Below the pieces are notes generated by a model. It was not told the origin of the DNA. It ran no database searches and saw only the letters and a list, made by a program, of their open reading frames with translations. A program made the translations under genes and the position numbers. 64,000 bases of DNA from Zoroaster sp. YZ-2022 (Eukaryota; Echinodermata; Asteroidea; Forcipulatida; Zoroasteridae): NCBI GenBank assembly GCA_029582265.1, contig CM055821.1, positions 41,239,004-41,303,003 of the forward strand. Reading direction: 5' to 3'. How positions within the stretch are numbered: the first letter of the stretch is position 1; every line of letters starts with the position of its first letter. Shown here in pieces: positions 1 to 11,262 of the stretch.

Positions 1-188
1 TATGACTAGAAACCACCAGGAAACATTTAACATGTGCCGTAGGTTCACTGACGAGCACGACTAGGGACATGGCTGCAGCCGCGCCAGCGGTTATGGTTTG
101 GGTCAGCCATGTCTCTCCCCATATTGGATTTCAAATAAAAATATTTTGAGCCCCCCCCCCCCAATCAAATCCTGGGTGCGCCACTGGT
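1..188. repeat. Partial DNA-element end, copy 1 of a 186-bp repeat
   Basis: Positions 1-188 are nearly identical to 7077-7262, differing mainly in the lengths of C tracts. The repeat ends in 'gggtgcgccactg', the reverse complement of a cagtggcgcaccc terminus of the kind seen at the ends of the short inverted-repeat elements in this window. It probably continues to the left of the window. A poly-C tract lies just inside the terminus. The family is not identified. Confidence 0.6.
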
Positions 189-1105
189 CCAGGGATAACC
201 AGTTCAATGTTTGTAACCGTTCCTCATATGTCATAGTGCCTCGGTTGCTTCAAACACATTCTGCTGGCTCGTCTTTGAATTTTCTCCAATTTTGACCTGG
301 CAGCAGAGGTGTAAGGGTTCCAGACAGGCAGCCCATATTCCAGGACTGGCAACACAAGGGACTGGGAGAGGGCTTTGGTTGAAGTTCCGCCTGCTATTTG
401 CCAAATGAAACCTAATGTCCTATTGGCTTTAGAAATAACAGCATTGACATGATCATTCCAAGTCAAAGTGTCATTCAATGTTACTCCTAGATATTTGTAT
501 GATGATGTGACGCAGAGTGGGGTCCCATGAAGGGTGTATTCAGGGAGCACTGCTGGTTTCTTGGCTCTTGATAATTATGTGCATGACTTTGGTCTTGTTG
601 ATATTTAGCTGCATACCGTTGAAACCCACACTCCACTGACCAAGTTTAGTGAGATCAGATTGCAGGAAGTGTTCATCTTGAGAAGACTGGATGGGTTGAT
701 AGATGAGTGTGTCATCAGCAAAAAGAAAAAACTTTGTATGGAGATTGTGAGAGATGTCGTTGATGAACAGATTAAAGAGTAGGGGTCCAAGAACGCTACC
801 CTGAGGGACTCCCGATGAGACTGGTGCCCATTCAGAAAAACAACCGCGATACATAACACGTTGCTTTCGACCTAATAAAACGTCTTTGAGCCATGCCCAG
901 GTTTGGCCACGAATGTTGTAATGACAGGCAAGTTTATCGGAGCAGGATGTGGTGCGGCATGACATCGAAGGCCTTACTAAAGTCTAAGAAAATTAAGTCA
1001 ATGCGAGGCGGGCGTGGTTTGTCGAGGATGCTGGTCCAGTCGTGGATGGCGTTGGTGAGTTACGTGACGCAGGACCTGCGCGCTCTGAAACCATGCTGCT
1101 GAGGG
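189..1105 (-). pseudogene. LINE reverse transcriptase fragment, CR1/Jockey-like
   Basis: On the minus strand this reads as the middle and C-terminal part of a non-LTR retrotransposon reverse transcriptase. Visible motifs in order are QHGFRARRS near 1095, the motif-A block FLDFSKAFDVMPHH near 985, GVPQGSVLGPLLFNLFINDI near 790, and the catalytic FADDTLIY near 710. These are followed by YKYLGVTLNDTLTWNDHV near 510 and a thumb/connection tail. It is broken: a stop falls just after RRSCVT (about 1060), the frame changes near 545 and again near 230, and the N-terminus and endonuclease are missing. The 3' end abuts the repeat at 1-188. The family call rests on motif style and is not certain. Confidence 0.85.
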
Positions 1106-1989
1106 TTTCAAGGCAAATATCAGGTAATTTACAAATTTAAACGTTGGAAAGGTTAGTATATGAATAATGATGACAGGTAATTTACACATTACATAAATTA
1201 CCATAGAGCAAGGACCAGATGGTATTACACAAATGTTCTATTCTTTCCGAAAAGATAATTTATTTGGGTAAACCGTGGGTGTACAACAGCAATTCTTTTG
1301 TGTCGAAAATGTTTTGCATCCTGATTGATAATTTTGACAAAGATTATTGTGTTTAAATGTAAAACACGATAACAAACAACAAGCTGTCGTCTGTATACCT
1401 AAGTTGTATATTGATACTGACAAATACTGACAATGAGCACCACTGAAGTGAGCTTTTATGGATTCTCATCTGCTGTATTTAGCAGCAACAGATGTTCGTG
1501 GACCCACATCCTTTTAAAATAAATTATGTTCGCATGTGGTAAGTTTTAGCGGCAGTTTTATTATTTCTTTTTGCGCCTTTCAACCTGTCATCGTCTCGGG
1601 AAGCAACCAAACACATACTGACGAACCTTGATCAGCTGGAGTAGTCAAAAACTGAAATGCTGTACCGAAACCTAGTTCTTTTACTTTTTTATCAACATAA
1701 TGAGCCATAATTTCATCATTAAAATACGCTTACATCTTGAAATTCATAGAAATAGTCTATATCATAAACCAGGAATTACCAAAAAGTCTCGAAAGGGAAT
1801 TCCCACACGAATTCAATCTGCGGCAATTGGACTTGTTTGTGGTGTTACCGAGGACCTCCCATTGTTCCCCTCTTTTGTCCCCTTCTTTTTATTGTTGGAC
1901 TATCGGTATGTTTAGGAATCTCCCATTTGATTTGTACACATTTTTTCAACCAATGACATTTGCAAACAATGACCGGCAACCGAGGACCC
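1106..1989. other. No recognisable feature
   Basis: AT-rich sequence upstream of the LINE fragment and before the SINE body. I see no coding exon with convincing splice sites, no RNA gene and no clear repeat. Confidence 0.4.
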
Positions 1990-2009
1990 ATTGTTTCCTT
2001 TTTGTTATA

Positions 2010-2178
2010 ATTGATGTAATTTTGCCCTACACCGACGTGTGTATAGCACTGTATACTCGGTGCTTTCCGAGTGTCTGTGAAAAAACTACACAGGCGACTC
2101 GGGCGGGATTCGAACCCACGATCTCCTGCCTACTAGTGCAGACGTCTTACCGCTCGACCACCGAGCTTGCCCGATGAC
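2010..2178 (-). repeat. tRNA-derived SINE
   Basis: Read on the minus strand, a tRNA-like head begins near 2173. It has an A box (TGGTCGAGCGG, plus-strand 2150-2160) and a B box (GGTTCGAATCC, plus-strand 2106-2116), spaced as in RNA polymerase III promoters. The adjoining body, 'tgccctacaccgacgtgtg' at about 2020, recurs at about 2720 on the far side of the foldback element at 2232-2668. The tRNA-like head runs directly into this body instead of ending with tRNA-type processing, so it is called a SINE and not a functional tRNA. Confidence 0.75.
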
Positions 2179-2231
2179 AATTGGCCGGCTAGAATCCCAT
2201 ATAGCAGCGGGTTCCGCGATATATATAATTA

Positions 2232-2668
2232 TGACATAAAACACAATAAAGGGGGCCACTTTGCATCCGTCACGTTAGCAGTTTTTCCAATGGTTCTTAT
2301 TTATTTTTAAGTACTTGAAACCGACTAAAAAATGTTTCAACATGTGAATGGACATGCAGGCTTATACTAGAACTAATTTGAGTTGATTTATTTTATTTTT
2401 TTATTTTTTTTTTTACCCTCAAATTTTCATACAAATTTGACGGAAAAGTTACCTCACTTTTCCGTCCATTTGTTGATGGAAATTTAAGGGTAATTAAAAA
2501 AATAATAGTAATAATCAACTCAAATTGTCTTTATGATAAGCATGCATGTCTATTCAAATGTTGAAATTCTTTTTGGGTGGTTTCAGATATTAAAAAAAAA
2601 ATACAACCATTAGAAAAACTGCTAACTTGACGGTAGGAAAGTGGCCCCCTTTATTGTGTTTTATGTCA
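2232..2668. mobile_element. Foldback/MITE-like element with 28-bp perfect TIRs
   Basis: The ends are perfect inverted repeats of at least 28 bp (tgacataaaacacaataaag... at 2232 and its complement ending at 2668). They are flanked by TA on both sides, as expected for a TA target duplication. Most of the interior is also an imperfect palindrome: 'ggacatgcaggcttata' near 2352 pairs with 'gataagcatgcatgtct' near 2535, and the centre near 2440 folds on 'ggaaaagtt'/'acttttcc'. No protein is encoded. It appears to be a non-autonomous element that would form one long hairpin. Confidence 0.8.
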
Positions 2669-2711
2669 TATATAGGTTGGTGAAATTCTTGCGTCGGGAG
2701 ATAAACAATTG

Positions 2712-2790
2712 ATTTAATTTTGCCCTACACCGACGTGTGTATAGCACTGTATACTCAGTGTGTAGTTTTTTCACAGACACTCGGTTTACA
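2712..2790. repeat. Partial SINE body copy
   Basis: A copy of the SINE body seen at 2018-2085, with 'tgccctacaccgacgtgtg' followed by 'tatagcactgtatactc'. It lacks the tRNA-like head. It may be a second truncated insertion, or part of the first displaced by the foldback element. Confidence 0.6.
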
Positions 2791-3174
2791 TCATAAACAA
2801 AATCATGTGAGCGCTAGACATGCATGTTTCGATGTCCATATTTATGAAGGTCTAGACTATATATTAAAAGCTATAGCGTTACACGAACGCATGTTACGTA
2901 CTGACATTGCAAGTATAGGAAACAAAGCCACCGACGTAGCAATACACAAATTAATCAAACTAAAAAAAGTATAAAATTCGTTTGAAATCATTGAATTAGG
3001 GTAGCGTGGAATTTTTAAGCAGTCGGGAAAATTTCAAGAGTGGCTGGACCTAATTTCTAGCGTGGCGGAATGACCTGCATACTTTTCGCCAACGGACTGT
3101 GTTAGGCCCGCCACGTTAATAAGCCTGGCGAGATCGAGAGCAACATGACTTGCTATAATACATGTCATTCAAAT

Positions 3175-3698
3175 CGTCGTCGTTTTGACGAACCAGCAAA
3201 CCAAAGGCACTTTTGTGAAAACTCGATTTCGAGAAAATCGCATGTAACAATATGAGTTGTTTGACACGGTATATTTAATAGGCGTACACTCAAATTTCCT
3301 GGTCATATTTGGCAGGTGGGTTGCACAGAGTTTGCTTTAAAAAACACACTTGTATTTGTAGTTCATACAGAAATTTTTATTAAGATAAATAAAATGAAAA
3401 TGCGTTTGTCAGTTCGTAAAATCCTTCAGCGCGTGCATCATGAAAAAGATATGTTTACGAACTGACAAACGTGTTTGTATTTTACTTATCTTAATTAAAA
3501 TTGCAGTTTATTTAAACGTACGGGTATGTTAGTTAAACCAAGCTATGTGTACCCCACCTGGCAAATTTTAGCAATTTTTTTTTAATGTTAGCCTATTAAA
3601 TTTACCGTTTGAAAACTTGCACATCGTTACGCGCGATTTTCTTGAAATCTAGTTTCCAAAAAGTGCCTTGTTTTGGCCGGTTCGTAAAAACGACGACG
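3175..3698. mobile_element. Second foldback element, ~524 bp
   Basis: The ends cgtcgtcgttttgacgaacc (3175) and ggttcgtaaaaacgacgacg (ending 3698) are inverted repeats. Pairing continues inward through 'aaggcacttttgtgaaaac'/'ctagtttccaaaaagtgcctt', 'ttaataggc'/'gcctattaa' and 'ttgtcagttcgtaaa'/'tttacgaactgacaa', with the loop near 3440. No ORF is present. It is unrelated in sequence to the element at 2232-2668. Confidence 0.8.
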
Positions 3699-3719
3699 AA
3701 ATGTAGTCCATCCATCTTT

Positions 3720-4830
3720 CTCCATGATGCAAGTTATCAAAATAAACGTTTTATTCCGACGATGTTGTACGCTGAAGTTAATTGGTACATGATTTGTACC
3801 AATTTCTGGAAGACGCACTTTGTTTTCACGCGGCTGCTGCGTAAGCGATTCCAATTGCATTCGGCCGAGTAAAAACAAAAACATGTTTAGCGTCCCGGGT
3901 TTCTAAAAATAAGGAAGCGGGAGGGGCTTTTTATTTTTTATTTTCAAGATGGCCGCCATTCTTTTTTAAATTTCGAACAACCATTGGTTTTTCCACTGTT
4001 CAAACACACAATAATGAAAGAAACATGTTGGACAAGACATTGAACATGTTTACAGTGGTTTTATTAAATAGTTTGTTCAGTATTAAAAACCCTGTAGCTC
4101 ACTTTCACAAGAATAAATTTAAAGTTGGAAAATAAAAATGCATTGAACTTGAGGTTCCATCCCGTGTTCTGTAGTGCTTTCTTTAAAAATTCCAAACATT
4201 TGACAAGTGCTAACAACACATCGGCAGCCAATCATGCAGCTAGTTGTCTACGTACATATGGTTGTGAGAAATCACGTCATTCATGGAACGAATTAGACTT
4301 GAAATCAAGTCGATAATTAGCCGAGTTTAGTTGCCGCTAGCTTCAACAGCGTTCCGCGCTGGTATATACAGCGGCGCCTACAGACAAAACATGTCTAAGG
4401 ACTTGTCCCCGAGTCTAATGGTCTAAGCTCATACCGTCTGTTCCCTGACTTGGCAACGACGATAAAATGTACGTATCCGGTCCGGGAAACCAGACTAACG
4501 TTTACCATAGCTCCATGGTAGTACACAAGGATGGCTTGGCCACGCACGGCGGGAATAAACCTGAAACACACGGATGGGGGCCATGCAAAAATGTATGTAG
4601 CCTACTTGGACTGGATATATTGCAAATGGCACGGTCGACTGGATCGACAGAATCTATAAATCAGAAGTTCTGACTTGCAAGTATTTTATTGTCCGATGGA
4701 TCGGTTGACATGTTACGTTTTTTAATCTCATTTTGAATTGGTAAAAATAAAATAAAAATCCATGCGGCCCCCAAAAAGGAAGCGGGCGGGGACTAAACAT
4801 GTTTTTTATTTTTTTATTTTTTACTTTAAC
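3720..4830. other. No recognisable feature
   Basis: The only structure I see is a shared 'aaggaagcgggaggggc' / 'aaggaagcgggcggggac' phrase, followed by T-rich tracts, at 3912 and 4777. It suggests two degenerate copies of one repeat. No supported gene. Confidence 0.35.
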
Positions 4831-4832
4831 TG

Positions 4833-6319
4833 TTAACTGTTGGTGTCCTCTGCTCGCAGCAGGTTGGCTACCACAGATCTCCACTCCTTTCTCTCCTGCG
4901 CCGACCTCACACACTCCCTGTACTCCATTCCTGTCCACATCTTGATGTTACTTGTCCAACTTTGTCTTGGTCTACCTCTTCCTCTTTTACCATCTATCTT
5001 TCCATCCATAATTTCTCGTTGCAAAGCTCCTTTTCTTATTATGTGACCGAAGTACTCCATTTTCCTTTTCTTGATGTTATTCATAAGTGACCTTTCTGTT
5101 CTCATTCTTCTTAAGACTTCAGTGTTTGTGGTTCTGTCTCTCCATGAGATTTTTAAGATGCGTCTGTATACCCACATCTCAAAAGCATTTATTATGTTAA
5201 TTATATCTGTACCAAGTGTCCATGTTTCAGAAGAATAGAGTAGTGTGGACCAGATGTAACATTGTGCCAGCTTCAACCTTGTTGTAATATGGATGCTCCG
5301 TGAAGTGAGAACATTTGCCATTTTCTCAAATGCAACCCTTGCTATCCCTATTCTCCTCAGGATCTCACACCTACCATCTTCTGTAAGTAGGTGGCCTAGG
5401 TAAACAATGCTTGACACCTGTTGCAATTTATTCCCATTTAGTCTTACATTGATGTTTGGCGCTACCTCTCTCTTATGGATTACCATCGCTTTTGTTTTGG
5501 TCACATTTATCTTCATTCCCCATTTTTCACCTTCTTCGTTAACAGCATTTAATAAGACTTGTACATTATGTTCACTGTCAGAAATGAGAACCGTATCATC
5601 TGCGTAACGTAGATTATTAATATTTATCCCTCCAACTATGATTCCCTTCTTATCCTCAACAGCCTTGAAAATGCGCTCTACATACAAATTGAATAAGCTA
5701 GGTGATAGCACACAGCCCTGTCTGACTCCCCTCTTAATTTGAAACTCACTGGATAATCCATGCTCTGTTCTGACGCTTCCACTTTGTTGCCAATACAAAC
5801 CAGCAATTATCTTTAAATCCCTGTTATTCACATCAACCTCCTTCAAAATGTGAATTAAATGATCATGTTTAACACAATCAAATGCTTTACAATGAAACAT
5901 GCAAACACCTCCCGATTAACTTGTAAAGCCCGTTCGCAGATGATCCTCAGGTGAAATATTCCTTCTCTTGTTCCGGTGCCTTTCCTGAAACCACTCTGGA
6001 ATCTACTTATTTCTGCTTCGACCCTGATAGAGATTCGTTGTTGTATGATTTTAAGAATCAGCTTTGTTACTTGGCTCATTAAGCTGATGGTTCGATAATC
6101 TGTACAATTTTCTGCTTTGATCTTTTTCGCTATAGGAATGAAGATGGATTTCCTCATTTCTACCGGAATGTAACCAGTGAAGTATATTCTGTTGCAGAGG
6201 TTAGTCAAGTGTTTGATGTTTACGTCATCCAATGCTCTGAGTGCTTCTACTGGTGTTTCATCAAGCCCAGCAGCTTTCCCATCTTTCATCCCTTTGATTG
6301 CTTTCTCAACCTCCTCTTG
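4833..6319 (-). pseudogene. LINE reverse transcriptase (RTE-like), motif A deleted
   Basis: The minus strand encodes most of a non-LTR reverse transcriptase. The upstream frame (6319-5855) shows EEVEKAIKGMKDGKAAGLDE, a PIAKK...YRTISL block and SGFRKGTGTREGIF. The downstream frame (5900-4833) shows KAFDCVKHDHLI, RGVRQGCVLSPSLFNLY, the catalytic LRYADDTVLI near 5600, VYLGHLL, RRILKISWRD, EYFGHIIR and a basic KGRGRPRQSW-type tail ending at a stop at 4833. The two frames join exactly where the first catalytic aspartate of motif A should be, and a short deletion removes it. The 5' side is cut at 6320 by an unrelated C-rich repeat, so no endonuclease is seen. This is an inactive remnant. Confidence 0.9.
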
Positions 6320-6660
6320 CAGTGGCGCACCCAAGGGAGGTGGGGCTTGGGGGGCTCGAGCCCCCCCCCCCAAGGGCCCGCTGATGTTTTATTTTTTTTT
6401 AAAGAAGGAGCCAGGAAAGAGAGCAAAATCTGAGCCCAAGTCTTGTCTACAGAGGAGTTCGGCAAGAGTATAGGGCAGTGCTACAAGGGATGGGGACTCA
6501 GGAGACTCAAGCTCCCCTCCAAAAGTTTTCCATTTATTCCACTCACTATTATATTTTACGGCGTTGCGTATGCATGTACATGTAAGCTTGAAGGGCCACC
6601 AGTATATATAACAAGCATTTTTACACATTCTCCCCCCCCCCTGCCATGGTGCACCCTGAT
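6320..6660. repeat. C-rich repeat beginning with a TIR-like end
   Basis: Starts at 'cagtggcgcacccaaggg', the same terminus style as the ends of the repeats at 1-188 (complement) and 7077-7262. It interrupts the LINE at 6319. Poly-C tracts at 6361-6372 and 6632-6641 lie inside. A matching right terminus with a target duplication was not found, so the right limit is approximate. Confidence 0.45.
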
Positions 6661-7076
6661 CAGGGAGCAGCTTTACTTAATTTTATTTTCATTTTCTGTT
6701 GTCCGTTTCTCTTGTTGAGGTCGTTGACTGTCGTTGAGGTTACTCGTAAAATTTAAACACGCCCGCATTATAATCAACTCCTTTCCAGTTTGTACACAAT
6801 GGCCCAGGATTGGGTTTTAATTGACAAAGATTATGTGACACTCTTTTAGCAAACACCGATTGGATAATATTGGGATTTGGTTTTGCCGCCAAATTCGTGT
6901 TTGAAAAAATTTAGCTCCGCCCGGAATGATCACAAACTTTACGTCCACGCAATGAAAGTATTTAACTATAGAAATCTTGCAGACGAAACAAGCTCAAGTT
7001 CTTTACATCAAGAGGAGGAAATTATATGGAAGGTAAAACCCTACGAGTCCGAATCATGCCATAATGTCTTCCTTTT
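6661..7076. other. No recognisable feature
   Basis: AT-rich sequence between two repeat ends. It contains a short open stretch (6877-7080) that has no recognisable domain and no supporting splice context. Confidence 0.35.
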
Positions 7077-7262
7077 ATGACTAGAAACCACCAGGAAACA
7101 TTTAACATGTGCCGTAGGTTCACTGACGAGCACGACTAGGGACATGGCTGCAGCCGCGCCAGCGGTTATGGTTTGGGTCAGCCATGTCTCTCCCCCATAT
7201 TGGATTTCAAATAAAAATATTTTGAGCCCCCCCCCCCAATCAAATCCTGGGTGCGCCACTGG
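7077..7262. repeat. Copy 2 of the 186-bp DNA-element end
   Basis: Direct, nearly identical copy of 1-188, ending 'gggtgcgccactg'. The two copies bracket the LINE fragments, SINE and foldback elements of the first 7 kb. They may be separate insertions or ends produced by a duplication. Confidence 0.7.
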
Positions 7263-7628
7263 AGACGACGGCAGAGATCCCAAGGTGGAAGCCAGTCGTT
7301 CGACATTATTTATTTACTTATATTTGTATAAACCGTGATTGTAGGTGAATTCAGTTGTGATGAGGACCTAAGAGAAAATAATTGAGAATCCTGATTGTAC
7401 TTGTGAACATAAAACCAGGGGTGTAAATAAAAACAATGTAAATAGTGTATAAAAAATCGTGTAACAGGCCAATTACTAAGTGTGGCAGCGTCTTGATAGG
7501 AGCCGAGACTACCGAGGGTCCATTCTATGGGGTGGGGCAACCTGTGGGCTGTGACACGCTGATATTTCATCCCACAATTCATGAACAATTCAGGCTTGTT
7601 CACTTAACAATTGTTTACCTTCAACCGC

Positions 7629-7844
7629 CTCAATCACAGTGGCGTAAATATAGGGGGGGAAACGGGCGAACGTGCCCCCCAGCCAAGGTCCCTGTCCCCC
7701 GGGTGCCCCCAATTAAGAATTTTGAAAAAATAGGTCCCTATTTGAGAATGCAGGATTCAAGTATTGACATGCTCCCTAGAAAAAGTGGTGCACCCCTAGT
7801 TCCCCCCCTGAAAATTGGACCGTAGTTACGCCACTGCTCAATCA
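7629..7844. mobile_element. Non-autonomous hAT-like element with 8-bp TSD
   Basis: A 200-bp element at 7637-7836 begins cagtggcgtaa and ends ttacgccactg (inverted termini). It is flanked by the perfect 8-bp direct repeat ctcaatca at 7629-7636 and 7837-7844. Eight-base duplications with CAGTGG-type ends are typical of the hAT superfamily. The right half ('gaatgcaggattcaagtatt', 'gcacccctagt', 'cctgaaaattggac') matches the element at 19054-19357. No transposase is encoded. Confidence 0.9.
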
Positions 7845-8249
7845 GTAAAAGTTTGACGATACTCCCACTGCTGTGACATTATTCACCTTCGTGTTCTCCA
7901 TCTTGAATTTGACGTTGAATGAGACACAGCGCCTCGTGGGGGACTTGATATTAAATCATGTCTTTTATACACTTTCATAGTAAAATTCTACTAAACAAAT
8001 GTAAACAATTTTTTTTATAACATAAGTAAAACTTAATAGACACTTTTACGTTGTCACGCACAACCGTAATCGCACCTGCGCGTAACTCTTGTATATACGG
8101 CCGGAAGTTGACCACTCAGTGACCCGATCAATTACAAAGGTATGAAAAGAGAAGTTTATCTTGTTAACTTGTGGATACCCCCAAGCTGGGAGGACTGCAA
8201 GGATATCACACCTCGAACCCTCGAATCGGGGGTTGGCAATCGTGACATT

Positions 8250-8991
8250 AGACTGGGCTCGTTTCCCTAATGATCTTATGGATTTTTAATTATCTTACTA
8301 ATAGGTCCCAATATGTTAACATCCGAACATCTAATAGCATATCCGAGTACTTAGAACAGATCAATTATTTTATAAACTATTGTGAGCAAAACATTTTGGA
8401 AGTTAATGTTAATAAGACAAAAGAAATGGTGATTGATTTTCGTAAGTCCCAAAGTGTATTAAATGAAGTTATTATTAAGTGAAGTACCGTTGAGAGGGTA
8501 TAGATAATTATAAATATCTCGGGGTTGTTATAGATAATCGGCTTGCCTTGCACGATCATATTGATATGTTAATGAAGAAATTAAATTCTAGGATGTATTG
8601 TCTGCGTGCGATGAATAGGTTTAACGTCAATAACAACATTCTTTCCATGTTTTATAATTCTGTTATTTGTGGGGTATGGCAAAACAATTTGGTGTCGTGG
8701 GGTGGTAATGTTGGAAAAGAAGATGAACATCGTATTGAAGCCATGATTAAACAGGCAAGTCGTGTGATCGGGGAAAGTCAGCTATCCTTGGCCTCGTCCT
8801 ACCAACGGCTTCTTGGGGTCAAACTTGACAAGATTCTTCATGATGATGATCACCCACTTCATGTGCAACTGGACAGAGCGGTGATCCCTCGAAGTGGTAG
8901 GATGAGGCTGCCGTTGGCTAGTACAAATAGACACCCCTCATCATTTATTCCACAATGTATGAAATTTCATAATTCAAATTTTAAGCGTTGA
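8250..8991 (+). pseudogene. LINE RT C-terminal part with internal deletion
   Basis: Plus-strand remnant of a non-LTR retrotransposon ORF2. It reads FNYLTNRSQYVNIRTSNSIS near 8285, then jumps directly to YLEQINYFINYC and LEVNVNKTKEMVIDFRKS. The palm core that should lie between (VPQG to YADD) is deleted. After a frame break near 8482 it continues with NYKYLGVVIDNRLALHDHID, QASRVIGE, HPLHVQLDRAVIPRSGRMRL and a natural-looking C-terminus (stop at 8989-8991). CR1-type or a related clade is suggested by the C-terminal tail. It cannot be functional. Confidence 0.88.
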
Positions 8992-9218
8992 TTATGCTTG
9001 CCTGGTTGGTACCTTTCATTGGACCTGTTTCGACCTTATGTCACTGTGCAATATGTCTTTTATTTGTTTTCTTATATTTGTCTATATACTTCTATTGTTG
9101 TACTTTTGTATTTTTATAGAATGTATTTTTATAGAGTGTACTTGTGCTTTTGTCTATTTTTTTATTTATTTATGCAAGCATTCAATTACCCTATAGTTGA
9201 TAATTTGTTTTTTTTAAA

Positions 9219-11099
9219 GTCTGGACCGGAATGTGGGTCTGTCGTTTGCGGCGGTTTAGAGTCAACTCGTATGGTACTTACGCGTGCCACTCGCAAGCAA
9301 CCAATAACTCGTTTCAATAATTAAATTATAAATAGGACAGTTTGTTTGTTTGTATTTATCAAGGAAAATAAAGGGGGAAAATACACATTTTATTTAAAAA
9401 CTTGGTGCCCCTGAAAAGGACCATTTCTTGAGTATGATTGACAGGCATGAAAATCATCTCTATATAAATCTGTACTTCAAATTTCTTTAAAATAAATTCT
9501 ACGTACGAGTTGACATACGTGAGTACGAGTTGATGGTAAGCGTCATTTCATGTCATGTACATGACTGTGTACTAGACTTACATTCATCTAGCGTTTTGGA
9601 TGATCGAACATGGTTGTTAAACCTGTCTTTTCTTATAACCATACATTCCTCAAGACACGCATGATGTGACATTTGCCTTCATGACCTTAGCACGCAGTAG
9701 TGTCTGGAAAATTGTTTACCACTTCAATTGTATTCGCATGTAGTGTTCGTATGTATTGGCTCACGTTCATTTGAACGTGTATAAATGTGATTAAAAACAC
9801 TGAGACATCCCAAACATTTTGATGTCTATATCCCAAAGGCCCATCGAGTTATTCCCAACGTTAACACTGGCAAACAATCATCCATTTTGAAAAAAAGTGC
9901 CCTGCTTGGAAGCAAATTAGGACCACTTTTTCAGGGCCCAGTGTATCCAAAATAAATACTCTAATTTGAAGTCAGAGACCCCCATATCATAACCGTTTTT
10001 GTCTGTGAGTATCCGGTTTAATTTTTTTAAATCATTTTAGAGGACTATTAGCCTATTATAAAAGTCTTTATAAAAATCTTTTTTAGTCCAGTGCTTCCTT
10101 GGCCGGCCAACCTGTGCACTCGCTACGCTGACGAAACGCTAGGATACTGCGTATTTAAGAATGCGTGTGACGCGCGCATGTAGTACCGCTCTATGGGTAC
10201 CACCGCAGTCATGGCAATAATAGACTGGTCCCCTGTCTATATCCTATCAAGGATATAGACAGGCTCCAGGCGTACCACTCAAAGGACTTCATTGGATACG
10301 TTAACGCGTTGTGCTGAAGATCTGACGTCACGCTTCCAGGCTTGCGCGCGAGCTACCAACCAAGGTCAAAGTTCAGCACGGGGAAAAATATCGCGGCCAA
10401 GATCAGCTGGCGTAATTCACGCGCCTCTAGCTCAGAGCGTGACGTCAGATCTTCAGGCTATGGCAGGGAATACTGTGGTCCCTGGATTAGTCTATTGGCC
10501 CCGTCCTTGACTATATGAGAGCGCCATCACGTATGATACAGGAGTTCGCAGAGGGCATTTTGTATTGTAAGCAATTGAGCGCCATTTTTTATGGACGGCC
10601 ATCAATGACCAACAATTTTAAACATGTTAGCAAGAGATTCTGCCCACAATTAAACATTTTACACCGGAGGTATTTAAGAGCAATATATCTTGGTGAAGTA
10701 TGTTGATATTATCAGTGTTTTTCACTAATTACAGTATTTAAAACAAACATTGAATTTCCGGTTTTATTTTGCACTGGCGACCGCCCATAGTTTGGCAAAC
10801 GTTACTATGGCTGTGACGTAGGAAATTATCACTGGTTAACCATTGGCGTGCGCTACTAGCTCCATTCTAGTGTTAACGGTTACCAGGGAAAAGTTTCACT
10901 TTGAAAATTTCTAACAAAATGGCCGCTGAGATGTCCTTTTTCAGGTAGAAAAACTCTTCATACTTAGTACATTTTACCGCTAGAGGGATACGATATGCAC
11001 GAGGCGAATAGCGCACGAGTTGTTACGCGTTGACCAAAATGAGTACGAATTAGTAAAAATACGAGTTTTTCCATGCGGTGAGGCTGCATGTGTTTTGCA
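9219..11099. repeat. Direct repeat B, copy 1 (1.88 kb)
   Basis: Closely matches 23367-25235 in the same orientation, with small indels throughout. A third fragment lies at 51729-51915. It contains no convincing ORF. Its core (10203-10510) is a nested hairpin: a 14-bp stem at 10233-10264 and 21-bp arms at 10314-10334/10436-10456. The boundaries (gtctgg... to ...gttttgca) are where identity between copies 1 and 2 stops. It may be an unclassified non-autonomous element or a segmental duplication. Confidence 0.85.
10314..10456. repeat. Hairpin with perfect 21-bp arms inside repeat B
   Basis: The arms 'ctgaagatctgacgtcacgc' (10314) and its complement ending at 10456 are perfect over 21 bp, separated by about 100 bp. 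Both contain TGACGTCA, the CRE palindrome. Copy 2 of repeat B keeps the hairpin with one mismatch (24444-24584). Outer arms 'aatagactggtccc' (10218) and 'ggtccctggattagtctatt' (10477) extend the fold. Confidence 0.75.
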
Positions 11100-11262
11100 T
11101 AAATATGTGACATGCATGATGAGTGGTGCGCAGTAACCACTACTCTGTAGTAATACACATGCAAGTATGGAATTTTATTTTATTTTTATATTCCGTCCTT
11201 CGACCCTGCCAAATGTTCGTAATCCAATAAATAAATAAAAAAGTTTGCCTAAGCAGCAGCGT

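Noticed and set aside
1737..2177. 146-codon plus-strand ORF
   Set aside because: Its C-terminal part (AGFEPTISCLL...) is the antisense of a tRNA-type SINE head, a well-known false protein.
2720..2974. 84-codon ORF ending GNKATDVAIHKLIKLKKV
   Set aside because: The last 45 residues look protein-like, but the start lies in SINE-body sequence, no domain is recognised and no second exon was found.
189..7076. One large element bounded by the 186-bp direct repeats (LTR-like)
   Set aside because: The repeat ends look like DNA-element termini, no gag-pol frame lies between them, and the contents are several unrelated fragments in both orientations.
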